Shown here in pieces: positions 18,776-27,988 of a DNA stretch of 64,000 nucleotides; position 1 is the first letter of the stretch; every line of letters starts with the position of its first letter. The notes beneath the pieces were generated by a model that was not told where the DNA came from, did not search any database, and saw only the letters and a program-made list of their open reading frames with translations. Where the stretch lies: contig NZ_FNWV01000004.1 in assembly GCF_900108555.1 (NCBI RefSeq), positions 62,001 through 126,000 of the forward strand, read 5' to 3'. The position numbers and the translations under genes are program-made. The DNA is from Ruminococcus flavefaciens (GTDB lineage: Bacteria > Bacillota > Clostridia > Oscillospirales > Ruminococcaceae).

Positions 18776-19795
18776 TCAGCCAACGATACCCGAACGCTCT
18801 ATGCCCTCGGTAAAATGCTTTTGCAGGAACACATACATAAGTAGGACAGGTGCTATTGAAAGCAGACAGCCTGCTTCCTTCCACACTATCTGCTCACGCA
18901 GGCTTATCTGCACAGACGGATCGTTGAACAGCTTGATCTTTAGCTGACTGTCCAGATTTGTAAGCATAAGCGCAACAGTCTTAGGAGCTGTAAAGAATGT
19001 GTTGCTGACATAATAATCGTTCCAGTACCATACAACGGAGAACAGGAACACTGTCAGAAAGGCAGGTGCAGCATTGGGAGCCATTACTCTCACGAAGGTC
19101 ATAAAAGGACCGCAGCCGTCTATATAAGCTGCGTCCTCAAGCTCACGGGGAAGCCCCTTGAAGAACTGTCTGAAAATAAGTATCATAAGTCCTGCACGTA
19201 TGCCGTTTGCAGTCATAGCAGGCAGATACATGGTAAGTCTGCTGTCAATGAGATTTACCGAAAACAATCCCTTAATGCCGAAGTATCTGAACTGAGTATA
19301 CAGCGGCAGAGCTATTACCTGCGTCGGCACAAGTATCATAAGGATAACTATGCCGAAAAGCAGCTTTTTGCCCTTGAACTTAAATCTTGCAAAGCCGTAT
19401 CCCGTAATTGCGCAGGAGATCACCTGCACCAGCGAACAGCCTACATTCAGCAGCACCGTGTTTTTCAGCGTTTCCCAGAAGTCCATTGCATCTATGGTCT
19501 CTCTGATGATATCGAGGGTATAATGCCGAGGTATCCACATTACCGTAGGATCGCTCATGTCTCCCCTTTCTCTGAAAGCGCAGCTTACCATATAAATAAG
19601 GGGATACAGTATAACGAAGCTGAGTCCCACAAGGATAACGAACCTAAAGAAGGGCCAGACCTTATCCTTTACAGACTTTCGGCGGAGATAGGCTCTTTCC
19701 TCCGCCGACATATTCTCAATGTGCTTTTTGCGCATTTCCTTTCGGCTCAGTCCTTTTCCCGAGCCTGCTGTCTTTGGAGCAGTAACATCGTCCAT
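18776..19795 (-). CDS. Sugar ABC transporter permease, MalG type (operon A, second pair)
   Basis: 339 residues with about 55 cytoplasmic N-terminal residues, then six membrane segments. The MalG-type EAA loop that docks on the ATPase is present as EDAAYIDGCGPFMTFVRVMAPNAAP near residue 230-255 (shown here in short: EDAAYIDG). It ends the eight-gene operon A and follows its partner permease by 12 nt. No ATPase gene is present in the operon, so a shared MsmX-like ATPase elsewhere is likely. Substrate unknown; the size of the operon suggests an oligo- or polysaccharide-derived ligand. Confidence 0.85.
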   Translation of the reverse strand: MDDVTAPKTAGSGKGLSRKEMRKKHIENMSAEERAYLRRKSVKDKVWPFFRFVILVGLSFVILYPLIYMVSCAFRERGDMSDPTVMWIPRHYTLDIIRETIDAMDFWETLKNTVLLNVGCSLVQVISCAITGYGFARFKFKGKKLLFGIVILMILVPTQVIALPLYTQFRYFGIKGLFSVNLIDSRLTMYLPAMTANGIRAGLMILIFRQFFKGLPRELEDAAYIDGCGPFMTFVRVMAPNAAPAFLTVFLFSVVWYWNDYYVSNTFFTAPKTVALMLTNLDSQLKIKLFNDPSVQISLREQIVWKEAGCLLSIAPVLLMYVFLQKHFTEGIERSGIVG

Positions 19796-19807
19796 TTATC
19801 CCCCTCC

Positions 19808-20740
19808 TCAGTCGTTCTCATAATAGATAAACCGTCCGACTACAGCTGCGATAACAGATATCACCGCAAGAACTATGACAAAATATATCCACGCCATTGC
19901 CGAAGCCGCACCGAATTCCCACTGATTTTTCATTGATACGATACGGTTCATGACGCTGTTCATAGGGTTAGTGAACGAATCTATTATGGTAAAGATAAGA
20001 TTTGCGAGTATGAACGGGCTCACATAAGGAAAGGTTATCTTCCAGAAATACTCCCATGCAGTAGCTCCTTCAAGCTGTGCTGCTTCTCTTGCAGATGAAG
20101 GTATATTCTGCAAAGCCGCAAGGAACAGCAGTATCTGTATTCCCGCGCTCCAGACGATACCGAAGATGTTATCGGCTACAGCCGATATGATACCGCTCAT
20201 TCTGTCGCTGATACCGTATATGCCGAGAAACTGCATAAGCTCTCCCACAAGATCGGTGGAGAACATGGTCGAGAACTGCTGTGCGCCCGAATTGCCCGTA
20301 GAGCTCATATCGCCGCTGATTATTTTGTAAACAGGTCCAGTAGCTATTATTACAGGCAGGAAAAAGACCGCTCTTGCAAGAGTCCTGCCCCTGAATTTCT
20401 GATTGAGTATCACAGCGATGAACAGCGAGAAAATAAGTATCAGCGGCGTTTTCCATAACGCCTCAAGAAGTGTATCGCCGAGATATTCGGTATAATAGGG
20501 ATCCTCCGAGAGCACGGAGAAGTAGTTCCCGAGACCTGTGAATTTTGTTTTCAGCGAACCGGGGTCTACCGAAACATCACAGAACGAGTACCACAGAGAC
20601 TTACCCAGAGGGATAAGGAAGAATATAACGGTTCCCACCAGCCACAGACCGATAAATCCATAGCCGTACAGCGACTTTTTACGCTCATATGACATTCTGC
20701 GGCGTTTTTTCTCCGCAGATGCCTCTGTTTTTACGCTCAT
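19808..20740 (-). CDS. Sugar ABC transporter permease, MalF type (operon A, second pair)
   Basis: 310 residues, six predicted membrane segments and an EAA loop (EAAQLEGATAWEYFWKI) near residue 220. A long extracytoplasmic loop between segments 2 and 3 includes a Ser/Thr/Gln-rich stretch. The start overlaps the stop of the DUF5696-like gene, and the partner permease follows 12 nt downstream. It belongs to the second of two permease pairs in one operon with only one solute-binding protein. Confidence 0.85.
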   Translation of the reverse strand: MSVKTEASAEKKRRRMSYERKKSLYGYGFIGLWLVGTVIFFLIPLGKSLWYSFCDVSVDPGSLKTKFTGLGNYFSVLSEDPYYTEYLGDTLLEALWKTPLILIFSLFIAVILNQKFRGRTLARAVFFLPVIIATGPVYKIISGDMSSTGNSGAQQFSTMFSTDLVGELMQFLGIYGISDRMSGIISAVADNIFGIVWSAGIQILLFLAALQNIPSSAREAAQLEGATAWEYFWKITFPYVSPFILANLIFTIIDSFTNPMNSVMNRIVSMKNQWEFGAASAMAWIYFVIVLAVISVIAAVVGRFIYYEND

Positions 20741-23544
20741 CAGTTACCGTCTCCCCCTTCCTCCGAAAGCTCTATATGCACGGCTCCGCAGTCGATAGTG
20801 CGATTTTTCATGTCCACCTTTATGACTGTGCCGTTTTCGTATTCACTTGTTATTATATCTCCGTCAACGCTGTAGTCCTCGATGAAGCTGTCCGACACCT
20901 TTCTCAGCACAGGCTCGATAAGAGTATGATACTTTGCAGCAGTATCCGTCCAGTACCTGTGATCGGCATAATAAAGCCAGTCGTACTCAGTATCTTTAAG
21001 ACTGCTTGTCTCCTCGTATATCATATCAAAGCTGAGACTGCTTCCCGTAGCCGCTGCCATGAGCATGAGCTTTTCGGGATCAGGATCACCGTTCACGGCT
21101 TTTGTGGAATAAGGTATGATCCCGTGGAGCACAAGCTGATAGAACGGTATATCCTCATCGAACATATCAAATCTGCTCGAACTGTCGGGAACATCGGTTA
21201 TACAGCTCAAATATGGCAGCGCATAGGCATTTGCGCCCTCTGCAAGTATACCGCTGCTGAGTTTATCATCTATCTTCCCGTAGCTGTCTGCAAGTATTTT
21301 CTCTGCTTTTGCACGGGAGATGTTCTTCTTGCCGTAGTCTCCGTAAAGCGAAGTCGTAAGGCTTGCCAGTGATACGCCGTCAAGTCCCGATTTTGAGTAG
21401 CTGTCTGCCATATCGCCGAAAACCTTGCTGTAATAGCCGGGTGAAAGCAGTGACATATTCTTTCGGAAGCCGTCAGGTATACCGTAAGCCCTGTCATAGC
21501 TGACTATCTGTGAATAAGCGCCCGAAACTCTCACAGCCGTATCGGTAAATGAGTAATAACCGTTGCCCGAAAGGAAATCCCTGTTATCCGAAACGGGATA
21601 AAAAGCATATCCGTTTTTGTCTATAAGGTCGGTGAGCTTCTTGAAATCGCTTTTGCCGCCCAGCTTTCCCGACGGGTCTGCATCGGTGTCCACCTTGTTC
21701 TTCATGCCGTCATTGGTCCAGTTGCTGTAGGATATGACCATATCCTCAACGCCCTTGCCGCTGAGCTCACTTATGATATCAGCTGCCTGAGAATAGTCTG
21801 TTACGGAAGTTTTCATATTCACAGGTATGCCGAGGATATTCTTCTTTTTCATAGTGCCGCCGTAAAGTCCCAGATACAGGGCGGAGCTGTCAGCAGTACA
21901 CTTCTTTGCGACTCCCTGCTCCTCCATGAGGTACTGTCTGTAACGGGCAGCTATATCTGTATAGTCCGCGCCCTTTTTAGAGATAGGATAGTACAGCATC
22001 TCTATATCGTCGGACTTTATATCGCCCTTTTCAAATACGGTATATCGCTCGTTGCTGCTGCCCGACATATAGAAGCTGTCCATTGCGCGGAGAATGAATG
22101 TAAATCTGCATATATTATAGCTGCTGTTGGACTGCTTTGACACATTCGCGGTGATATAAGCGTTGGAGTCCCCTTTAGCTGCGACTGCAAGCAGGGCGTT
22201 ATCCTCCTTGACTATGCCGTAAACGGGCAGGTATATCTGCTCGGTAACAGCTCCCTTAGTCTGAGGTACAGCCGTAACATCGTTTCCGTAGACTCTCTGC
22301 TGATAGGTATTCGTCTGGAATGAGCGGTTGTTGTTGAACCTTACCAGCGCACCGCTTCCGTCAGGGATAACGAAATATCCCTCCTCCTTATCGGAAGCTG
22401 CTCCGAAACAGCCGAGCACCGTCATTTCCGTAGCGATATTGGCGTTTTTGCTCTCCTCTATCTCGGATACCTTGACGCTTGCCTTCAAATGGTCGTCCTC
22501 AAGTGTATACTCCACAGGGTACTTAAAGCCTGCCTTTTCGTAATTATAGACCACACGTATGCCGTCTTTGATATCGCTTACCTCAAACTTGCAGTCGCCC
22601 TCGCTGCCCGACCTGAGCATATTATTTCCAGAGCGGCTCAGTGGTACACCGTATCTCAGCATATTCGATGACCTAAGTTCGTCTGCAAGCAGCGATGTAG
22701 CAGTCTTGTCCTGCGCTGCTTCAAGAGGCGATGACCACCATATATAGCCTGTTTCCTTGTTTTCAATGCCGAATATGGCACTTCTGTCGTCAACTATAAT
22801 GCGGAATTTATCATTTTCCGCACCGTATCTGAAAACTCCGAGAAAATGGCTGCCGTCAGCATTGAGCCACGCAAATTCGCCGCTTTCAGCCTTATAGACC
22901 TTTTTGCCGTCCTCTTTTCCGCTGTATGAAAGAGTGATATCGGGCTTTTTCAGGTCCTTTTGCAGAAGCTCCAGCGTTTTTCCGTCAGCAGAAAGAAATG
23001 CGTATTTGCTGTCAAGGGAAGAGATCATCTGTCTCACTCTTACGACCTTTGATGCATCTTCATCGGTGATAACGAAAAATCTGCCTGCATCGCTTAACCA
23101 CAGCTTTCCCTCATCGCACTTGCTGCCGCTTTTGAATGAAGCTGCCGCCTTGCCCGTTTTTGTGTCAACAGCAACAAGCTCCCCAAGCTTTTTCAGCTCA
23201 TCTATCTTATCGGCAACGAGCTGCTGCTCGTCTGTGTAGTCCTTTTTGCTTTTGGGCTTTCCGCCGACTGACTCCCACAGCTTATCATCGAAGTCCTTAT
23301 ACTTGCGGTATATGTCATAGCCGTCGGAAGTACCTATCTTTTCCAGATACTTCTCAGCGTCATCTGCGGACAGCTCCGCTTTCTCAACTGTTTCCGAGCG
23401 TTTAGCCTTTTCGGCTTCTTCAACCTCAGCTTCGGAAGTCTCGGCAGATAACTCGATATCATCTTCCGCAGCTAAAGTCCTGCCCGAGATAGTCACAGAT
23501 GACACAGCAAGAAGGCACAGCAAAAGCTTTTTTATTTTCACCAT
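20740..23544 (-). CDS. Large secreted DUF5696-like protein, possible glycosidase fold
   Basis: 934 residues with a Sec signal peptide (residues 1-25) and an acidic segment after it. Residues about 230-430 look like a beta-sandwich with a GYFVIPDGSGALVRFNNNRS segment. Residues about 555-800 look like a TIM barrel (LYLGLYGGT, DMVISYSNW, KNGYAFYPVSD, SKSGLDGVSLASL, FDMFDEDIPFYQL). Sandwich-plus-barrel order resembles several retaining glycosidases, but no catalytic pair was assigned. The protein is likely extracellular. The assignment to DUF5696 is from recall of this gene neighbourhood and not from a search. Ends with the permease start overlapping. Confidence 0.65.
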   Translation of the reverse strand: MVKIKKLLLCLLAVSSVTISGRTLAAEDDIELSAETSEAEVEEAEKAKRSETVEKAELSADDAEKYLEKIGTSDGYDIYRKYKDFDDKLWESVGGKPKSKKDYTDEQQLVADKIDELKKLGELVAVDTKTGKAAASFKSGSKCDEGKLWLSDAGRFFVITDEDASKVVRVRQMISSLDSKYAFLSADGKTLELLQKDLKKPDITLSYSGKEDGKKVYKAESGEFAWLNADGSHFLGVFRYGAENDKFRIIVDDRSAIFGIENKETGYIWWSSPLEAAQDKTATSLLADELRSSNMLRYGVPLSRSGNNMLRSGSEGDCKFEVSDIKDGIRVVYNYEKAGFKYPVEYTLEDDHLKASVKVSEIEESKNANIATEMTVLGCFGAASDKEEGYFVIPDGSGALVRFNNNRSFQTNTYQQRVYGNDVTAVPQTKGAVTEQIYLPVYGIVKEDNALLAVAAKGDSNAYITANVSKQSNSSYNICRFTFILRAMDSFYMSGSSNERYTVFEKGDIKSDDIEMLYYPISKKGADYTDIAARYRQYLMEEQGVAKKCTADSSALYLGLYGGTMKKKNILGIPVNMKTSVTDYSQAADIISELSGKGVEDMVISYSNWTNDGMKNKVDTDADPSGKLGGKSDFKKLTDLIDKNGYAFYPVSDNRDFLSGNGYYSFTDTAVRVSGAYSQIVSYDRAYGIPDGFRKNMSLLSPGYYSKVFGDMADSYSKSGLDGVSLASLTTSLYGDYGKKNISRAKAEKILADSYGKIDDKLSSGILAEGANAYALPYLSCITDVPDSSSRFDMFDEDIPFYQLVLHGIIPYSTKAVNGDPDPEKLMLMAAATGSSLSFDMIYEETSSLKDTEYDWLYYADHRYWTDTAAKYHTLIEPVLRKVSDSFIEDYSVDGDIITSEYENGTVIKVDMKNRTIDCGAVHIELSEEGGDGN

Positions 23545-23556
23545 TGCACCGCCTCC

Positions 23557-24186
23557 TCAGACTCTTGCCCTGTAGGACAGCTCGGTGTAGATAGTGGATA
23601 TGAATATGTATACCTGCTGTATCAGCGACATAAAGAGCACAAGCAGGAACAGCATTATGAGCATTGCGGCAATGGTAAGAACTACCGCAAATACTGTCTT
23701 GCCGAAAGAATACTGATGTACCGACTTCACAGCCGAAAACAGCAGCAGCACCGTCCAGCCCGTCCCTATTATCTCTATTACCTGCATGAAGATATATTCA
23801 TCACGTATGAGTATGTGCGAAAGTCCCACATTTATATAAAGCTGCACCACATAGGGTATAAGCGCGTAGGCACTGTAGATACAGATGTTTTTCAGAGTAC
23901 CCTCGCCGTCAAGGAGAGTACACACCGCCCAATTCCCTATCACCCATGCGCCGAAAAGCACGAAGCTCCGCACGATGTACGGGATAATATTGAAAGTCTT
24001 GTCATTGCTTATGAAAAACTGTGCGCCATAAAGTCTGCCGTAGGCTATCTGTCCGAAAAAGAGCAGGACTATGATGAGCATGGCTATTTTCAGTGAGCCC
24101 GATTTTTTCCAGCGCATATCCTCAAAGCCCTCAAAGGGGTGAGTTACCGCATACTTTACCCACTGCTTCTGAGTAAGGTCCATCAT
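23557..24186 (-). CDS. Yip1-family membrane protein
   Basis: 209 residues with five hydrophobic segments (about 32-50, 68-92, 100-125, 135-155, 160-200) and short loops, consistent with the Yip1 domain. Its function in bacteria is not known. The start overlaps the upstream NHL/TPR gene by four bases and the DUF5696-like gene follows by 12 nt, so it is firmly part of operon A. The repeated presence of such a gene between transporter genes hints at a membrane organiser or assembly factor, which is inference. Confidence 0.75.
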   Translation of the reverse strand: MMDLTQKQWVKYAVTHPFEGFEDMRWKKSGSLKIAMLIIVLLFFGQIAYGRLYGAQFFISNDKTFNIIPYIVRSFVLFGAWVIGNWAVCTLLDGEGTLKNICIYSAYALIPYVVQLYINVGLSHILIRDEYIFMQVIEIIGTGWTVLLLFSAVKSVHQYSFGKTVFAVVLTIAAMLIMLFLLVLFMSLIQQVYIFISTIYTELSYRARV

Positions 24187-25688
24187 GCCTGCTTCTCCTC
24201 CTTTTCCGTTATGTTGTCAGCAGTCCTGCCCCTGCGCTTTTTCCTGAACTTGCCGTAAGTTACAGCTCCTGCTATAAGTATAACAAGCCCTGCGGCTATA
24301 GCTGTGAAATGCTCTCTCAAAAACTCCCTGCGGTAGCCCTCGAAAGCCTTATTGTATATATCTCCTGCGTCGGAGAGCTTCGCGTACTTCATCGCGCCCT
24401 TGTAGTCGCCCTTGCGGAGAAGTGCAGAAGCTATGCCGACATAAGCTCTGTGATAATTGCCGTCACGTTTGAGAACGTCCTGCCACGGTTCAAGAGCTTC
24501 CTCATAATATCCTGCATTATATAGTGCAGCAGCCTTGTGGACCGCCTTGCCGAATGAAGTCTCTCTGAATATAGTAACTGTATCCTTTGAGGAGTCAAGT
24601 ACATACAGATCGTTGTCAAGTGATTCCAGTGCTGCCACATGGTCAAAGCCGCCTGTCTGCTTTGCTATAGCACCTGTAATGAACAGCAGGTTGCAGTCCT
24701 CATCGTACTGAAAAACTCTGCCCGTGGTGAGATCAAGGCAGTTTATACAGCCGTCCTCAGCCACATCTATATCCACTATGGCAGGCGAAAGCACCTTATT
24801 CTGCGAAGTATCGTAAACAGGCTTATAATCGCCGAATGAAAGCTCAAGATCTGCAAAAATGTTCTTTCCTGCGGCATTGAGCTTCTTGACCGTATCCGTA
24901 GTCTGTGTAGATGACGAAGTACAGGTGAAAATAAAGTCTCCGTCAATATCAAAGCTTGTAATACCTGTGGGAACAGTCCTTGTCCTGCGAGCCTTTTTTT
25001 CATCAGACATGAATATGCTTCTTATGTAGTTGCTGACTATCTTTGCAGTGGGTTCAACGCGGTTAGCTCCGTAAAAGCCCATAAAGCTGCCGTCAGGAGC
25101 AAACATTGCCGCACCTGTGGTTATATTGCCGAGAACTACGTATACATTACCTGCCTTGTCCGCAATGACTCTCTGGGGCAGAAATGTCCTTTTCTGGTCG
25201 TACACCTCGGAAGTCGGCTTCGTTATCGTTCCCTGCACATTTCCGTCCTTATCGGAGATGAGTACACGGGCGTTGTCGCTGTCTGCAATGTATATGAGGT
25301 CATTTTCAGCGGAAACATACACTCCCATAGGCTTATTGAGGGTAGTTTCCGTGCCGTCGGGCATAGTAAAACTGTCATACACCTTTACAGTGTTGTTAAA
25401 ATCCGTATCAACAGCCACTATGCGGTTATTTCCCGTATCAGCGATATAGAAGATGTGCTCATGGTCGCAGAATATATCGCTTGGGCTGTCAAAAGCCCCC
25501 ACACCGAGGTCATAGCCCGATACGGAACGCTCTGCGGTAAAGCCTGCCTGCGAGGGTACAGCCTCGCCCCAGCGGTCGTAGTTATAGGAGTCATAGGGCT
25601 CGCCTGCGGCTGCTGAGACAGCTCCAGATGAAGCAAGTGCAGCAAATGCAGCCATTGCTGTTATACATCTTTTCAGTTTTGACTTCAT
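24183..25688 (-). CDS. Secreted NHL-repeat protein with TPR segment and C-terminal membrane anchor
   Basis: 501 residues from the ATG at 25688, which has AAGGAA upstream and yields a signal peptide ([20 protein letters not shown]). A 60-residue upstream extension is in frame but crosses a palindromic repeat and was rejected. Residues about 50-330 form NHL-like propeller blades ([44 protein letters not shown]). Residues 375-430 look like two TPR units ([28 protein letters not shown]). A membrane segment follows at about 468-485 with a basic tail. It is probably anchored outside the cell next to the transporter; a glycan- or protein-binding role is inferred. Confidence 0.75.
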   Translation of the reverse strand: MKSKLKRCITAMAAFAALASSGAVSAAAGEPYDSYNYDRWGEAVPSQAGFTAERSVSGYDLGVGAFDSPSDIFCDHEHIFYIADTGNNRIVAVDTDFNNTVKVYDSFTMPDGTETTLNKPMGVYVSAENDLIYIADSDNARVLISDKDGNVQGTITKPTSEVYDQKRTFLPQRVIADKAGNVYVVLGNITTGAAMFAPDGSFMGFYGANRVEPTAKIVSNYIRSIFMSDEKKARRTRTVPTGITSFDIDGDFIFTCTSSSTQTTDTVKKLNAAGKNIFADLELSFGDYKPVYDTSQNKVLSPAIVDIDVAEDGCINCLDLTTGRVFQYDEDCNLLFITGAIAKQTGGFDHVAALESLDNDLYVLDSSKDTVTIFRETSFGKAVHKAAALYNAGYYEEALEPWQDVLKRDGNYHRAYVGIASALLRKGDYKGAMKYAKLSDAGDIYNKAFEGYRREFLREHFTAIAAGLVILIAGAVTYGKFRKKRRGRTADNITEKEEKQA

Positions 25689-25709
25689 TTGCTTCACTTC
25701 CTTCTGTAG

Positions 25710-25812
25710 GGACGCCCATTGGGCGTCCGCCGCGGTATTTTGATAATTCGGACGACCAATGGTCGTCCATACATTTTTTAATTGTATTTCATACAGGCGC
25801 ACACTGTGCGCC
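25710..25812. repeat. Cluster of three short perfect palindromes (REP-like)
   Basis: Three near-perfect palindromes, each with a single central base: 25710-25728 (GGACGCCCA / TGGGCGTCC), 25750-25768 (GGACGACCA / TGGTCGTCC) and 25796-25812 (GGCGCACA / TGTGCGCC). They are related to one another, regularly spaced by about 40 bases, and flanked by GTAGGG-like ends. The region lies between a permease gene and the NHL/TPR gene of operon A, with a repetitive ACTAATCACT tract at its left border (25861-25890). Confidence 0.8.
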
Positions 25813-25885
25813 CCTACATACTGCTGTTTGTAATTTGCAGGCGAACGGAATTCACCCCTACTAATCACTATTCACTAAAAACTAA

Positions 25886-26764
25886 TCACTCTTTTATTCC
25901 CGAATGAGCCATAGTTTCGATGACTTGTCTCTGTGCAAGCATAAATATGACGATAGGCGGTATCAGCAGGAACACGGCTGCTGCCATAGCAACTCCTGCC
26001 CTTGCAAGTCCCGAAGCCGCAGCCTGACTTACAACAGTAGGCAGGGTCTTGTATTCTTCCCTGAACACAACCGAGCCTGTCTGGATATTCCATGCGCCCT
26101 GAAATGCGAATATGATAAGAGTCATAAGTGCAGGCTTCTGATTTGGCATTACCACCTGCCAGCATATGCGGAAAAGTCCTGCTCCGTCCACCTTTGCCGC
26201 TTCTATCATGGAATCGGGCACCTGACTTATAGACTGGCGCATAAGGAACAGTCCCATAGGCGAAGCTATAGCAGGGAAAATAAGTGCCATGTAGGTATCT
26301 ATCATGTGCATTTTCGCCATTACGATATACTGCATGATGTAGATAACGTTGCTCTGGTAGAGAAGTGCAACTACGATTATGCCGTTTATTATCTTTCCGC
26401 CCGGGAACTTGCACTTTGCCAGTACAAATGCAGCCATAGACGAGAAAAAGCATTGCAGTACCGTTACTGTTGCCGTTACAAAAACGCTGTTGAACACGTA
26501 ACGTGAAAAAGGTACGCGGTTCTGATGCAGCACCCTGAACATATCCCTGAAATTATCAAGGGTAGGTCGCGCCGCATATAGCTTCGGTGGGAACACGAAA
26601 AGCTCCTCTATGGGCTTTATTGACATAACGATAGTAAGATATATAGGCAGAGCCATAAAAAGTCCGAGTATAGCCAAAAGCAGGAATATAACCACACTTC
26701 CGCCTATCTTTCTGCCTGCCTGTCTGTTGGAAGCGTGAAGCTTCGCGGTATTTACCTGTGCCAC
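25886..26764 (-). CDS. Sugar ABC transporter permease, MalG type (operon A, first pair)
   Basis: 292 residues, six membrane segments, EAA loop EAAKVDGAGLFRICWQVV near residue 195. The N-terminal cytoplasmic part is short. It follows the partner permease by 12 nt, and about 200 nt of palindromic repeat DNA separates it from the NHL/TPR gene, so the message may be processed there. Substrate unknown. Confidence 0.87.
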   Translation of the reverse strand: MAQVNTAKLHASNRQAGRKIGGSVVIFLLLAILGLFMALPIYLTIVMSIKPIEELFVFPPKLYAARPTLDNFRDMFRVLHQNRVPFSRYVFNSVFVTATVTVLQCFFSSMAAFVLAKCKFPGGKIINGIIVVALLYQSNVIYIMQYIVMAKMHMIDTYMALIFPAIASPMGLFLMRQSISQVPDSMIEAAKVDGAGLFRICWQVVMPNQKPALMTLIIFAFQGAWNIQTGSVVFREEYKTLPTVVSQAAASGLARAGVAMAAAVFLLIPPIVIFMLAQRQVIETMAHSGIKE

Positions 26765-26776
26765 AGCTTCGCCTCC

Positions 26777-27715
26777 TCAGTCCATATACTTGCCCAGCAC
26801 CTTGTTTATGAGCTTGTTGCAGGCGAACATGGCAACAAAGAGCACCATACAAATCGCCGAGGCATAGCCCATTTCAAAACGCTGCCAGCCGTAATCAAAT
26901 GCGTGTGTCATTATCGTATGAGCCTTGTAGTCCGTACTCGGGAAGCCTACGAGGTTCTGTGCAACTGTGCCTGCGGTAAATGAGCTTACTATCTGCATCA
27001 CAGCCGCAAACATGAGCTGAGGTCCCATTGATGGTATGACTATGTATATTAGCTCCTGCCAGCGTGTGCGTATGCCCTCGATAGCACCTGCCTCATACAT
27101 GGAGCGGTCGATATTCTGAAAGCCTGCACGGAGCGCAAGGAAGCCTGCTCCGAGAGATATCCACAGCTGTACGACTATAGTTACTCCGAGGACGTATCTT
27201 CCGTCCGTGAGCCACTGCACAGGCGAATTGATAATGCCGAGATTGATGAGGAAAGAGTTCACATAGCCGTTCATATCGCCGCTGAATATGAGCTGCCACA
27301 CCGTATAGACATTAGCCATAGACGGAGCATAGAATATGAGCGTGAAAACTGTTTTCAGCTTCGGGTGCATCTCGTTTATGAGCCATGCCAGCAAAAAGCA
27401 CAGCACATAGCTTATCGGACCTGTAAACAGCGCGAAAACCAGCGTAACTCTTATGGACTTCATGAATATCTTGTCCGAAAGGAAAAGTGTGGTGAAATTT
27501 GAAAGTCCTACAAATTTCGGAGGCTGCACCATATTGAAATCGGTAAAGCCCATAGGCAGCGACATAACTACGGGGATTATTGTAAATATGATAAAGAATA
27601 TCATAAACGGCGCTATCATGCCATAGCAGGCTTTGTTTTTCTTAACATCGCGCCAGAGCATACTGCGCTTTTCCTTTTTGGTACGTTTTCCGATATTTTC
27701 TGCTGAAACAGCCAT
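26777..27715 (-). CDS. Sugar ABC transporter permease, MalF type (operon A, first pair)
   Basis: 312 residues with a basic N-terminal segment (KRTKKEKRSMLWRDVKKNK) and six membrane segments. The EAA loop is degenerate but visible (EAGAIEGIRTRWQELIYI). It is the first permease after the solute-binding gene; AAAGGAGTG precedes the ATG. The 270-base gap upstream holds an inverted-repeat element. Confidence 0.87.
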   Translation of the reverse strand: MAVSAENIGKRTKKEKRSMLWRDVKKNKACYGMIAPFMIFFIIFTIIPVVMSLPMGFTDFNMVQPPKFVGLSNFTTLFLSDKIFMKSIRVTLVFALFTGPISYVLCFLLAWLINEMHPKLKTVFTLIFYAPSMANVYTVWQLIFSGDMNGYVNSFLINLGIINSPVQWLTDGRYVLGVTIVVQLWISLGAGFLALRAGFQNIDRSMYEAGAIEGIRTRWQELIYIVIPSMGPQLMFAAVMQIVSSFTAGTVAQNLVGFPSTDYKAHTIMTHAFDYGWQRFEMGYASAICMVLFVAMFACNKLINKVLGKYMD

Positions 27716-27744
27716 TTTTTCACACTCCTTTCTGTTTAATCTTT

Positions 27745-27988
27745 AGTTTAGAGTTGAGAGTTTAGAGTTGAAAGTTGTTGTGTCCGCTTGCGCGGACGTA
27801 TCTGAATTATATCGCCGACAGGCGACACCATAACTCTCAACTTTCAACTCAATTAAATAATTAAAAGTACCGTAAGCGATGTACGATTATCAGTTTTGAA
27901 AATAGTGAACGAGATTACAAGTGACAACGGGGGGAGCCAGCGTGGACTCCGCGCTCAACTCTCAACTCTCAATTCTCAACTCTAAACT
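27745..27988. repeat. MITE-like element with 15-bp perfect terminal inverted repeats
   Basis: AGTTTAGAGTTGAGA at 27745-27759 is repeated inverted at 27974-27988. Inside are a second inverted pair (GAGTTGAAAGTT and AACTTTCAACTC), and the GC-rich palindromes GTCCGCTTGCGCGGAC near 27782 and TCGCCGACAGGCGA near 27812. No coding frame is evident. The right end stops at the first base of the solute-binding gene stop codon. Length (244 bp), terminal repeats and lack of genes suggest a non-autonomous transposable element or a transcript-processing element. Confidence 0.65.

Noticed and set aside
25689-25868. Upstream extension of the NHL/TPR gene
   Set aside because: It runs through the palindromic repeat region, lacks a ribosome site and would place the signal peptide 60 residues inside the protein.
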